A DNA stretch of 64,000 nt from positions 93,611,624-93,675,623 of the forward strand of contig CM049308.1 in the NCBI GenBank assembly GCA_026874595.1, in the 5' to 3' direction. Below are positions 43,460-55,339 of this stretch, piece by piece. The notes under the pieces are model-generated. The model was not told the origin of the DNA and did not search any database. It worked only from the letters and a program-made list of their open reading frames with translations. Every line of letters begins with the position of its first letter. Position 1 is the first letter of the stretch. The stretch comes from Sipunculus nudus (taxonomy: Eukaryota > Annelida > Sipuncula > Golfingiida > Sipunculidae). The position numbers and the translations under genes were made by a program.

Positions 43460-44064
43460 ACTTCGCTACGGAGCCCGGGAGACGACATGGTGAAAAATAT
43501 TTATTAATTCGTGCGCACGAAATACTAATCCGTGCGCACGAATTACTAATCCGTGCGCACGAATTACTAGGTACGAAAAATATATTTCCAAGGTGGAAAA
43601 AAATATTTATTAATTCGTGCGCACGAAATACTAATCCGTGCGCACGAATTACTTACTGTGCGCAGGAATTAGTGACCAATGAGAACAGCTCTCTTATGTT
43701 GCTGGCTCAATGCTCATTGGCTACTAATTCGTGCGCACGAGTTATTAATTCGTGCGTACGAATTACTAGCCAATGAGAAGCATATCGACTCAGTCTAGGC
43801 ACAGGCTGACAGTTTCAGCGGGCACACACGGTTGTCAAAATGGAGCCCAGCGTCTTCCGACAGTTCCATGACTTCCTACCTCGGAAAATTTGAAACTCTG
43901 TATATTGAAAATAGAAAGGGCTTTAAGCGATACTTAAAGAATATAAATATAAAACTCACAGAACCAGTTGCCGTGCATGGTGGAAAATTTCTAAGGCTTT
44001 CTCTAGTAAAAAAAAAAAAAACAAACAACAAGCAACCTTATAATCGTTGGGGCATAATGGGAAC

Positions 44065-44190
44065 ATAATTATAGACAAAGCCGATCAGGCTGAAATTTTT
44101 AACAGTTATTTTGCTTCACAAAGTAACTACAGTTACAGTTCTCAATCGCCATTGACGATGATGCTTAATTGCAAATTACACATAAACTAG
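44065..44190 (+). pseudogene. LINE ORF2 fragment before the reverse transcriptase core
   Basis: The frame reads IIIDKADQAEIFNSYFASQSN and ends at TAG 44188-44190. The D.A.Q..IFN.YFASQ pattern is the conserved segment just ahead of the RT domain in Jockey/CR1-type LINEs. The RT domain itself is missing. It lies inside the TIR element at 43468-45373. Confidence 0.6.
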
Positions 44191-44529
44191 GTGAAATGAA
44201 CTTCACAGAAATTCTCATATCATATTTGGGATTCGCTTTCCTGACAGGAACACATAAACATGATATGTTTGAAAGCAAATAAGCGTTTGGAAATTTTGGA
44301 AAAATTATAAATTCCATTTCTCTATGAAAGCTTTAGATCGTATGTACAAATTATTAATACGTTTAGTACTGGAGTGTGGTGTTTTAATATTTAACAATTG
44401 TTCTGTCAGACAGTCATACCAGCTGTAGAGTATACAACGGAAAGCATGTTTAACATGTACTGGAGCGCTCTCGACTTCCAGCACTGGAGCTATGGTAAAA
44501 GAGCTATAATGGTCAAGTATAAAAATAAG

Positions 44530-44935
44530 AAGAGAGATGGCTATACAATCCACATTTTATGAAATGATCAACGGACTAACTCCATATTATCTGCTAATAT
44601 ATTAACTCAAACTCTTGTCTCATGTTCAGCCCTATACAGTCCGCGCAAATCGCATTTGCTAAAGATACCGAGGTTCAAACGGAAAGATTGTCGCTTTTCT
44701 TTACTTCCAATTTTCTTTTCTTTCCTTTCAACAGCCTGCAAACTTTTGAACAGTTTCCTATAATTCAGTCAACTTCAATCGATTCCTTTAAGGAAAATGT
44801 TCGTGACTGTTTAAACCCTGCCTCTCGAGAAATATACAGTTATTATTGCGACAATAATCGTCAACATCCATACTCGGTTACGAATAGGTGCCAGTTACTT
44901 AAATCAATACCTATTTTGAATTGGAAAGACTGATG
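44530..44935 (+). pseudogene. LINE ORF2 C-terminal fragment, frameshifted
   Basis: One frame gives YEMINGLTPYYLL near 44555. Another gives a decayed SFFPST/WNSLP-like block near 44690-44760, followed by STSIDSFKENVRDCLNP (44770-44820). TRLRIGASYLNQYLF appears in a third frame near 44875-44915. The order matches the LINE ORF2 C-terminus, and the frame changes show decay. It is probably the same insertion as 44065-44190. Confidence 0.6.
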
Positions 44936-45060
44936 GTTATAATCTAATTGATATGCTCGATATGGACTGAGACGTTTATTTTTATTGTATTACGCCTACC
45001 AGTAATAATATATGTATAAATATCAGTGTGTGTGGAATGTCAATCTGTATTAACGTATAT

Positions 45061-45065
<5 letters not shown>

Positions 45066-45123
<58 letters not shown>
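45066..45123. repeat. TA microsatellite inside the TIR element
   Basis: About 27 TA repeats follow TGTGTGTG-like text after the LINE remnant, possibly the remnant LINE's 3' tail. Confidence 0.9.
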
Positions 45124-45125
<2 letters not shown>

Positions 45126-45407
45126 TATCGTGTGTGAATTTATGTGCACTTTTCTAATCTGATCATTTATATATACATATATACATTCATGTTAATTTTT
45201 CACTTTCTTTTAATTTATATGCAGGAGAGCAGTTAGCCTTATCGGCTACTTTGTTATCCGTGCGCACGAATTAGTAATTCGTGGCCACGAATTAGTAATT
45301 CGTGCGCACGGATTAGTAATTCGTGTGCACGAATTAATAAATATTTTTCACCATGTCGTCTCCCGGGCTCTGTACTTCGCCGATCCTGCGCGTGGCAATT
45401 TTATTTT

Positions 45408-48400
45408 TAGCTCAGCTGACTATAAGTCATCTGAGCTATAGTCGTGGTCCATTGTCCGTCGTCCGTCCGTCCGTCTGTCCGTCCGTCCGTCTGGATGTCC
45501 GTCCGTAAGACTGGCACGTTTCGACACCGTTGGACCTACGAATCTGAAATTCGGCATACAGTTAGATGTCTCTAAAATCTTCTACCATGCCGAAAATTGG
45601 GTCAATAGGACTTCGTTCCTTCGAGATATTAAGGAAAAACCTCAATTTTTTATTAGAAATCTATTTTCACACTTCAGGACTGCCTAATATCAAAACCACT
45701 CATCTGCTTTTCTTCATATTTACCATAAATATTTCTCTATATAGTTTCTATGTACATGCCAGATATTAAGTCAGTATTATATCATTTAAAAAAGTTATGG
45801 GCCCAAACATAATAGACTTTGTAAAAAAATCAGGAAGATATTTGGTCACTTAAGACCAAAAGTGTTAAAGGTAGGGACTTTTTTCCAGTAATACAACTTT
45901 AATTAATCAAAATTTAATTGTATACCAAAAATTAGATCAAAATCTGTTAAATTTTTAAATATTGGCAAAAATATAAAATTGGTACCTTAAATTTTGCCCA
46001 ACTTTGGCCACGGCACGTTTTTTTCCTGTAAGTACTGTGGATTTAATTTTTACAGCATGTATACATAAAGATTTAATCTGTTAAAATCTGAAATTTGAAA
46101 ATAAAAGCTTCAAAATTAGGCTTGTTATTGAATTTTTTTTAGGCTCTTGTTGTATTCCCTTACATTGTCAAGCAGTCCACTTTGATGACTATAGGTCATT
46201 CAGTGCACATCTCTATGCTCCCCAGGCTGTTGGCATAATATTAGATGTCCCCAAAATCTCCTACCATACCAAAAATTGGGTCATTAGGACTTTGTTCCTT
46301 CGAGATATTAAGGAAAAAAAACTCCGTTTTCCATAAGAAAAGCCATTGTTACACTTCAAGGCTGCCTAATATCAAAACCACTGATCTGTTTTTGATTGTA
46401 TTTAGTATTCACATTCTTTCATACATTTTCTATGAACATACCAAAAATTAGGTCAGTATTGGGTATTATTTTGAAGTTATGGGCCAAAACATAATGCATT
46501 TTTTTTTTAAATCAGGAAATATATTTACTCACCTAACATGAGAATTGCTGAACCTAGAGACTATTTTTTTCAGGAATATAACTTTATTTAATCAAGATTC
46601 AATTGTTTACCCAAAATTAGATCTGAACTTTGCAAATTTTTCAAGTTATTAGCATAAATAAAAAATCAATACCTTAAATTTTGTCCAACTTTGGCAGTGT
46701 TGATTTAATTTTCACAGCATATATACATAAGGATTTAATCTGTTAAAATCTGAAATTTCAAAGAAATTGATTGGAAAGAATAGCTTTTATTCATGTTTTC
46801 ATACACCATGTCAAGTGTTGTTTACATCTAGCCCACCTAGTAGTACAGCCTTCACTTGCATTATGTAACCTACCCCAGGCAGCTTGCCTTGGGTCAGCTT
46901 GGCCACTACCAGCAGGCTTCCCCTCTGCCCTGTACTCCCCCCCCCCCCCCCCCAGATGGTGCATAAACTAGATGAATGTTATTATTTTCTGTATTTGATT
47001 CATTCTTATTCTAGGCTTTGTTACATTTTAGATTTTGTATTGTACCACCAGGGTTACAATGATTAAAGTGTACATTTAATTGTGTCCACAAAGTGGTGTA
47101 TTGCTATGAAAGTGTGGATGTTCATGAGATAAGTAATTCCTTACTTCAAAGGAGAAAAAACTTCACCAGGTGTGAAATTGACTATTAATTCCAGTGATAA
47201 ATTAAAACTGGGATAGTAATTAGCACAATGATATCGTTTGTCCCTCATTCAACCAACAGTGTGTATACTTTATTTGAAAAGATTTTTTATTTTATCAAAT
47301 TTACTGAATCTTTTATTTTATTTTGGTGAATAAAATTAAGCATGTACTGAAAACTCCAATGTGCAAAACTTTATAATAGTGATTCAAGGAATATTCTTGT
47401 AGATGCCATGTTGTGGCATTATTTTCTTTTAAATTCAGTTTAAACATTTATGATTTAAAAATAATAAAATATATGTGTATGCATAATATGACCCAATATG
47501 AGCTACACTCTGGATATATGATGATTGCAACTTTTGCAACAATTCTAATATTTTAACTTATAGTTTCAGTTTTTTACTCTGTATATATAATGATTGCAAC
47601 TTTTGCAACAATTCTAATATTTTAACTTATATTTTCAGGGTTTTTTTTATTAAAAATTTATAAAACCTGTAAATAAAAAAAATGATTCAGATAAAAACTT
47701 CTTAATGGAAAAAGTGGATATGCTTAAAAAAAATAGGATTATATATAAACTTAAATGCATTATTCCCTTGAAAGTGAAATAAAGGTATTAGTCCATTCTG
47801 TCAACTTCCCTGTCCATTTGTAAATTTTCATATGCATCACAGTATCTCAAAACTTTTACTGTTTTTCTTCATGACAGTCTTGTCAGAGTATTAGTTTGCA
47901 ATCATATATTTAGAACTTTACTATAACCAAGTAGGAGGGCCCCTTTCCTCTTAGCTTTTCATATTCTTATATTAATGAAAAACATTACAATAGAATATTT
48001 CTACATCCACCTTCGTGCTGCCCTCACTTTTCCCTTCTCCGAACCCCATCCCAAAGTCAGCCTCAGTAAGCAAGAACAAGATGAATCAGATATATTCATA
48101 CTTTAATATTTTATTTAACTATTCGTCCATAGGTACCTATGTACATGCCAGAAATTATGTCAATATTGTGTAATATGTAGACATAGTGGGCATCACAATA
48201 ATGTACCTTGTCAAGATTAAAGAGATATTGTGTCATACAGTCACAAATTCATAAATCACTTCATCAGCATAGTTGATCATAACATCATATCTGTCAAATT
48301 GAAAGCTTGCAGACTACCATACACTTTAGATCCTTCAACAAATAGCCTTATCATCATTCTACTACTGCTGATTACTGCTGTCATTGCATTCATATTTGCT

Positions 48401-48650
48401 CAAATATATCACAATTTTCAACCCCTCCTAAATAAATAAAAAATAAACCACTATATTTGACTCTATTAATCCATCAGTCAGGTAATTTCATTTATCATTT
48501 ACTCACATATTACATTAAATTCCTTTATAATAGCCCAACATGTCCATGATATTCATAAGCTTTATCGACTCGATATAGTATCACAGTGGAGAAACATTTA
48601 TAGTCCCAATAATTATCAGCTGAGCGCCGTGACCCATGGGTCCCGTGTTT
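45408..48650 (+). mobile_element. Family A element (about 3.2 kb)
   Basis: It starts TAGCTCAGCTGACTATAAG paired with GTCATCTGAGCTATAG, then repeated GTCCGTCC. It ends CAGCTGAGCGCCGTGACCC then ATGGGTCCCGTGTT. Its body contains an approximate tandem duplication (45560-46240 versus 46245-47090). It holds the unoccupied version of the hAT target at 46897-46904. Confidence 0.6.
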
Positions 48651-49029
48651 TCATGGCGCACCCGGTACGCCGCCATACGCAACTCTACGTAGCCCCGGTG
48701 TGAAAAGGGCTTAGGTAAGTTTCTTAATGACAGTTTGAATTGGTCATATTTAAAGACACTATACTAGTATGTTTATAATTTAAGTGTATGAAGTAAAAAT
48801 ACACCACGATGTTGCTGATGCTATTATATGATTAAATATTATGACTTCACTCAGTTTTTTATATAATATTTAAAGGGACTTTGTAATACTCTCAACTACA
48901 TACAATACAGGTAATGTTCTGTTTATGAAGTAATACAGCTTGGATCGATCTTCAAAGTTGTAAGGTACCAGGAAGTTCAAGGTTTAGACACGTAATTGAT
49001 ATTGAAGGGGTAGAGATTAGAACCCATTA

Positions 49030-50527
49030 GGGCCCTGCGCGGGGCGGGTTTTGACCCGCAGGCCGCGGGTCCCCGCTTTGGATTCAGTTCGGGGGGGGGG
49101 GGGGTTACATCTAAGGAAGTGCGGGGCGGGCCGAAATAAAGTCTTTGCAGGGCGGGCTGCGGGTTGATGACCTGGCAGTTCAGTAAAACATAAATATAAA
49201 ATAATAAAAAAAAATCATTTAAAGACACTGTTATTTTTGTATAAAATGTTTTCAGGTGGTGTAAAAATAGAAATATGTAGAGATAAATGTATGTTAATTA
49301 TATTTAATTCCTAATGATCCCATTATACTGACTGACAGTTGTAACAACACTATGCAAATGTTTCTTTTCTAGGTATAAAGTTAATAAGTAATACAAAACA
49401 GATGATGCATCATTAATTTGAAATTTAGATTTTAAACAATAGTCCTTGAGGTGGGAGCTGGCCATAACTTTGTACAAACTTACTTGGCCTCATGTTGTAT
49501 ATGGATTGTAACCCTGTACAGGTCTCACATATTACATAATATGACTTGGAGTGAAGCAAGGGCACGATTACCTTTGATCTTGTAATAGACACACTGTAGT
49601 TACAGCTGGCTCTTTAGGCGACTCAGGTGGCCTAATTGTAACTCCATGAGTCGTCTTATTGTAAATGACATAGTCACTGGCTGCATGGTCAGATCCCTGT
49701 TTGGGCATGCACAGCATCATGTGGTGATGACTGCTATAAGAAACACCGCTCTGGTCATGTCTATCTCAATGAACATCCTGAACATCCTGAAAAGCCACAT
49801 CAGTCAGATTACCTCTTTACTCCCTTGACGTCTGATTAGTCTGAGTTTCAGCTAATTAGCAGATTATGACTGAAAAGGTTGTAATCAGTAAACATATCTT
49901 AGTAGTTTGATGGCTTGTGATTGGCCATTACTATTCCCAAGGGTAACTTGGTGCACTTATTTTGAAGAAATCTACATTTTTTCTGACTTTTTTATTATAA
50001 ATCTAAGTAGAAACGGACACAAGAAAACCAAAGGTTTGTTTATTTCCCCTGTTTAGAATGAAAACATGTTTAAAATATGTAAAATTACTATGTATATATA
50101 AAATCCATTTAAGCATTCAAACATGTCTTTTAAAAAAAATTGATGAATTATGATTTGAATGATTGCTAAAACGTATTACAATAAATTTAATCACTCCAAT
50201 CATCAAAAATTTCATATATATTAATAATTAGCATGGCTAACATTTGTACTGTAGAATATTTTTGATATACATGTAAATCTTTGGATCAAAAAAACGTTTT
50301 TATAATTTTTTTGCGGGCTGGAATGCTGGCTGGAAACTTGAAACATGCGGGTATGGGCGGGTGCGGGCTGAAAGAAATTTTTGCGGGGTGGGTGCGGGCT
50401 GAAAGAATCATAGTAACTGCGGGGCGGGGCGGGATGATTATTTTTCTTTGAGTACGGGGCGGGCTGCCAGCTGACAGGCTATAACACGGGGCGGGTGCGG
50501 GTTCAAATTTCGGTCCGAGCAGGGCCC
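49030..50527. mobile_element. GC-rich-ended element with GGGCCCTGC inverted ends
   Basis: GGGCCCTGC at 49030 and GCAGGGCCC near 50519-50527 are inverted. Both ends are filled with GCGGGGCGGG-type text, whereas the middle is AT-rich. A reverse partial copy lies at 6735-7606 plus 9459-9520. I see no convincing target duplication and no gene. Confidence 0.55.
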
Positions 50528-50548
50528 CAGTACCTTACCTTTGCTTGT

Positions 50549-50680
50549 TAGCTCAGCTGACTGAAAGTCAGCTAAGGTATAGGAATGGCGCTTTGTCCTT
50601 CTTCCGTCCGGTCATCCGCCCGTCCGTTAGAAGGGCACATGCATATCGTTACCGCTAACCCTGGCACTTTTTCAAAAAGT
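50549..50680 (+). repeat. Family A element 5' end
   Basis: TAGCTCAGCTGACTGAAAG with partner GTCAGCTAAGGTATAGG, then CTTTGTCC, CCGTCCGTTAGAAGGGCAC. The rest of the element and a 3' end were not identified before the next copy at 51527. Confidence 0.5.
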
Positions 50681-51526
50681 GAGAATGACAGTTATGCCTG
50701 TTTTATAATACATAAATCTTATACAGTAGGCCTTGTAACAGCTCGTACAAGTGGTTAAACCTACCAGATAATAATTATTTAAAACAAATGAAAAGTGAAT
50801 AATTCTTGACTATTTTTCAGTGCATGAAACCAGTGTAAAAATTTATAATAAATGTCTAGCTAGGTTGTGTGATTCACATGACATACACATTCAAATTGTA
50901 ATATCATGGCAAGTCTGATTTCCACTCCCCCTTTTGACAAAGGCTATTAGAATATCGTAAAAGTTGAATTTCGCTAAATTAAGAAATAAATCATGCAATG
51001 TGTGATTTGTCCTTCAAGTTCTTGAAGCATTTAAGAAATTTTGTGAAATTTCGTCATTACTTGTCCATTCTTAGTAAAATCTCAGTGAATTGTCAGACTT
51101 CACTGCTATGGTTACATGGATTACCGTGAAATTAAGCATCGATCCCTTATGCATCATAAGTCACAATGCTGGCGTTGCTACCTATTACGTGTGTATCTTT
51201 TAATTGTGTATGTTAGATCGACAAACTGTAGGCAGTCATTTCACTCACTGCTCAGCTTGAATTAAACCTTCATGATATTGCGCACAAAGATGCTCAAACA
51301 GAGTCTGACTAAATTGACAGAATCTGTCTTTATAAACTGTCACACACAGCCGAAATCCCTAATGGATATGAGGTATATAATACCACTAAGTTCATTGGAT
51401 CATCAGTCTCCCAACTTCAGCGACGAATTGTCTCATGCGCCTATAATGGTCGCGTGTACAGATATAGCTGGTGTTGTAACGTGGTACGATTCGTTTTCCC
51501 TAGAAAGGGTATTTTATTATAATTTC

Positions 51527-52029
51527 TAGCTGAGCTGACTATAATTCACCTGAGCTATTGCAAGGGTCCTTTGTCCGTCGGCTGTCATGAAGTTTGTCTG
51601 TCCGTCCATTAACAGGGCACGTTTTGAATCCGTTGGACCGAAATTCTGCATACAGTTTGATATCCCTGAGTTTTCTTACCAAACCCAAAACTGAGTCACT
51701 GCGACTTCGTTCCTTTGAGAAATCCCCCTCCTTTTAAAACCTATTGTTACATTTCAAGACTGTCTACTTACAAAACTGTTGATATTGTTTTGTTCATATT
51801 TGGCATTAGCAATCCTCTATATACTTCGTATGTAGGCCCTACATGTTGGATATTAGGTCAATATTGCCTTAATGTTTGAAGTTATGGGACCAAACATAAT
51901 GCACTTAGTCAAAAATCAGGAAATATATTTGCTCACTTAGCATGATATTTTTAAGCTGAAGAGCTCATTTCAAGTATATAAATATATATAATTTAGTTCG
52001 AATTGTATACTAGAAATTAGAACAGAATA
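51527..52029 (+). repeat. Family A element 5' part, interrupted by family B
   Basis: TAGCTGAGCTGACTATAATTC with CACCTGAGCTATTG, CCTTTGTCCGTC and a body homologous to 45530-46100. It is cut by the family B element starting at 52030. Confidence 0.55.
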
Positions 52030-52835
52030 TTGTATATGTAACCACCAAAACAAAGTTTCGCGGATAATATGTTTTTGACCGGAATCCGCCGCCGCCGCGT
52101 TCGTTTACGGAATAGAACTCTGAGACCACTGGACCGATTTATTCGGAAACTTGACACTTTTGTCGGGTCACATGTGAACTGGTGCTTAACTATTTTGCGT
52201 TGACCTCTAACCTTTCCTCTCCGCAGTGCGTCAATCTGTGCGTCTGCGTTGACACATTAACCCACATATCTTCGGACTCGTTTGACGGATCGGGCTGAAA
52301 TTTTTCTCTTGGATAGCTTTAAAATAACATAAGATAACTTACAAAAAAAATTGTATCGCCACCTGCAACCATTTTTGCACTGCGTCCATCTGTTCATCTG
52401 TCTTTAATTAAAATCACTCACACCTTTGCAGTGGTTGGACTTACTCACCTGAAATTCCGTATGCGTATACATCCTGGGTAGCTTTATTGATTTTATGACA
52501 GGTGGCGCCACCTACATTCACGTTCACGCTGCTGACATCCATGTTAATATCTCCTGACTGGTTTCACGTATCTTCCTGAAATTTTGCATGTGTATAGATC
52601 TCACATAGCTCTTTATTTTACACAAAACTGGTGGCGCCACATGCAACCATTTATGCATAGTCCCTGTTTTGTCTGCTGTGGGATAAAATCACTCATATCT
52701 CTGCAGTGGTTGGACTTATTCACCTGAAATTTTGCATATACATACATCTTGGATAGTTTCTCTTTCAAATAACAGGTGGTGCCACCTACAATCACGTTCA
52801 CGCTGCAGACATCCATGCTAATATCTCCTTATATA
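52030..52835 (+). mobile_element. Family B rolling-circle-like element, 3' truncated or decayed
   Basis: It opens A|TTGTAT, then CACCAAAACAAAGTTTCGCGG and a CCGCCGCCGCCGCG patch, as in the other copies. The body carries AGGTGGCGCCACCT at 52500-52513 and near-copies at 52629 and 52776. No hairpin-CTAG end was found. Confidence 0.6.
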
Positions 52836-53154
52836 CAAGGTTAGGTGCATCTATTTACCTTAGCTGAGAAAACTATTCACAGACTTGCGGCAGTCGATGG
52901 AGGACATACAAACGCATCCACTTGGCCGGGCCAAAATACGTTAAAAAAACACCCACACACAGAAGCAAGGGTTTAATTGTTAATGATGGTTGTCATATAA
53001 ATACATTTAAGATTTCCGTCACATACACATTCTTAATTATGAAAGGTTATTAAGTCACATATTACAATGTATTAATTCATGTATTACTACTTTTTCTTCC
53101 CATTTGATAAGGACACGTAACATTTTATTTTGTTTATGCTGATTATACGGAATA

Positions 53155-53345
53155 TGTACGGAAAACCTCGCCGAAACATTCGGTTTAACGACCACCTCGA
53201 AATAACGACCCCTTTTCATGGTCCCGATTTTCTATGCCCTTTATATCATATATTTAAACCTCAGAATAACGGGCACCTCGTTCTTCCGTTTTGCTGACAC
53301 GTATTTCGGTCCTAACGGGTGACCTGATTGAACCTCTGTTATGCG
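53155..53345. repeat. MITE-like sequence with AACCTC..AACGACC motifs
   Basis: AAAACCTCGCCGAAACATTC, TTTAACGACCACCTCG, AATAACGACC and, at the far side, GAACCTCTGTTATGCGACC repeat one motif. The motif resembles terminal repeats of small pogo/Tigger-type MITEs, an assignment from memory. Confidence 0.35.
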
Positions 53346-53972
53346 ACCACTAAGTACAGAGCAAGCATTCCTCAATACATTACATTACTAATTAGTGAAG
53401 GGCACTTAATAAAAAGAGTGCAAGGCATACATCAAAGCGTTTTCATGGATGATCAGACCGGGATAGGAATGGTCGCGGCAGGGATTCATAACTTCAGGCA
53501 AATTATTTGTTAGGGAATTATATGCATAAGCATATTGATGCATAAGCCCTTAGCTTTGATTAACTCACTGAAAATAAAGATTTATGACTGGCTCATACTT
53601 GCTTCACGTATGTGACGTTTGTCACGTCACGTGGAATGAGTCTTTTGAATACTGTAACTGCATTCATATAAACCTTCTATGGTCAATGATTATGATATAT
53701 CCAATGTAAATACCGGACATGCATTCATTGTACATATTGTAAAAATGTTAGTCCGAGATGTGCCTGAATATAAATGTTTAACCTTTCCAATTTAATTCTT
53801 ACTAATTTTTTAAAGTATAAATAGATATTTTATAAAACAGATCGTGTTATCATATAGAGTTACCTGAAATACATGAGCAGTAATTCCAAATTATATTGAA
53901 CAAACATATGCCCGTCACAGAGAACTTAAAATTTAACAAATCTCCAGGCGGGCTGTTATAAGACTGCTAGTT

Positions 53973-54051
53973 AAACCTCACTTAAACGACCACTTTGAAA
54001 TACGAAAACGTTATCAAGGTTCCGTTGGTGATCGTAATGCAGAGGTTCTAA
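53973..54051. repeat. Short MITE-like inverted repeat
   Basis: AACCTCACTTAAACGACCAC at the left and AACCTCTGCATTACGATC (reverse) at the right are imperfect inverted ends about 80 bases apart, of the same motif as 53155-53345. It ends about 90 bases from the - strand stop codon. Confidence 0.4.
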
Positions 54052-54139
54052 TATATATGTATATAATTCCTCAGCTCCACAGTACATGTTCAATAATGCG
54101 CAGACCATCAGAGACGTTATGATAATGATTTTTTTTGTC

Positions 54140-54656
54140 TCACAAGGTGTTGGCTTTTGCATTGTTGCCAGGCTTGGTTGCGTGTTCGTTTTTGAGGCAC
54201 TCTTTCTTTGCAGTTTTGGAATCTGGCTCTTTAGCGGTCACGGCGTTTGGCGAGTAAGAAGACGCTTCGTTTTCACTTTTTGACGTCACCTGTGGGTCTT
54301 CCGGTTTGCTGACAAAAGCTGAGGTATTCTTCTGACTCTCCGGAGTCTCAACCTCTTCACTGTTGTCGGGGGTTATTTCTCTTGAATGTGAGGGAATTAT
54401 ATCTTTGACTTGGGATGACTTCGTTTTACTGTCAAAGAGCTTTGTAAAATGTTTCTATACACGGCGCACATCTGCACGAGTAGAGCCCTGGGCTCCTTGC
54501 ACCACCGGGCCTCTTTGTGGCTCCTCCCGGACTTCCGGTTCCAAGGGTTCAGCTCGGTTATCCACATTGGGTAACAGCGGCCCGTCGGCAGCCTCTTGGC
54601 AAACGGGTTCTGTGCAGTCTGGTTCATTTTGCGGGGGAGGCTGCTGGTAACGTCTT
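54140..54656 (-). CDS. Cytoplasmic-tail exon with in-frame TAG
   Basis: The acceptor is TCCCTACGCAG on the - strand. One base completes the Arg codon from the TM exon and 172 triplets follow, of which number 67 is TAG (54457-54455) and the last TGA. The sequence either side is equally protein-like: QEAADGPLLPNVDNRAEPLE before, and ITPDNSEEVETPESQKNTS after. If translation ends at TAG, the second part is 3' UTR; if not, the tail is about 170 residues. Confidence 0.6.
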
Positions 54657-54996
54657 CTGCGTAGGGACAGAATACAAAACGGACAATTAATAGAACATTA
54701 AATAATTAAAAGCTGTATCATATTTTTTCCTTATGATTAATATATAGTTACCGTGGTAACAGCATGTTTGTATCGCAATAATTTTTCAATTAGAAATATG
54801 AATATAATAATACTTATATTAATTAATTTTAATTCATTCATCAGTCCATCAAGTTAATTTAATTTAGGCTAATAATATTTAAATGCACCTTTTGTACCAA
54901 CAATATACGCCAACGGCAATCACAATACTAAGAAAAACCAATGTTCCAGCAACAGTGCCTCCAATTGTTGCACTCGATGACCTTTTGGAGAACTCT
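54140..54996 (-). CDS. Last two exons of a single-pass membrane protein gene (partial, internal stop)
   Basis: On the - strand, an exon at 54996-54889 encodes KRSSSATIGG, a hydrophobic span of about 22 residues (TVAGTLVFLSIVIAVGVYC) and WYK. It splices in phase to 54656-54140, which opens with RRRYQQPPPQNEP. A glycine start, a TM span and a tri-arginine stop-transfer sequence are typical of a type I membrane protein with a cytoplasmic tail. The tail is Pro/Glu-rich for 66 codons, reaches TAG at 54457-54455, then stays open in the same frame for 104 Lys/Ser/Glu-rich codons to TGA at 54142-54140. The ectodomain exons must lie upstream (above 54996) and were not identified, so the family is unknown. 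The coding signal (composition, splice sites, phase) is strong; the gene's integrity is not. Confidence 0.65.
54889..54996 (-). CDS. Transmembrane exon
   Basis: It is bounded on the - strand by TATTTGCAG and GTGCAT. The frame begins with one base completing a codon, has 35 codons (EFSK to CWYK), and ends with two bases of an Arg codon. A shifted acceptor two bases downstream (AGAG) is also possible. The donor GTGCAT is weak. Confidence 0.6.
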
Positions 54997-55339
54997 CTGC
55001 AAATAAGATACAGGCGACATAGGACATTTCGACTTCACGACATGTGACATCTTCACATATATATTTCGCACAAGATATTTGAAATTATTTTGCCATAACT
55101 AAAGGCATCGAAAACCCCTGCGTCAAAGAGTACACATATGTTACGCCAGTCGTTTTCCGTACTTTGCAAAGTTGATGATTTACATAGGCTAAAAAAATAA
55201 ATAACAGACCGTGGATTGCTTCTAACATGACACAAAGAGAACAGATTTGAAACAACATACAACTAAGAATTACATAATCTACGATTTTTAATCATAAAAC
55301 AGAAGAATCAGACACAAGTAACCCAAGACGCTCCTCGCG

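Larger units (their letters stand above)
43468..45373. mobile_element. TIR transposon with palindromic GTGCGCAC arrays
   Basis: The left end ACGGAGCCCGGGAGACGACA and right end (reverse) ACAGAGCCCGGGAGACGACA continue as near-identical inverted repeats for over 50 bases. They run into arrays of ATTCGTGCGCACGAAT units. Flanks ACTTCGCT (43460-43467) and ACTTCGCC (45374-45381) look like an 8-bp target duplication. The interior holds LINE fragments and a TA microsatellite; no transposase frame is seen. Confidence 0.75.
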
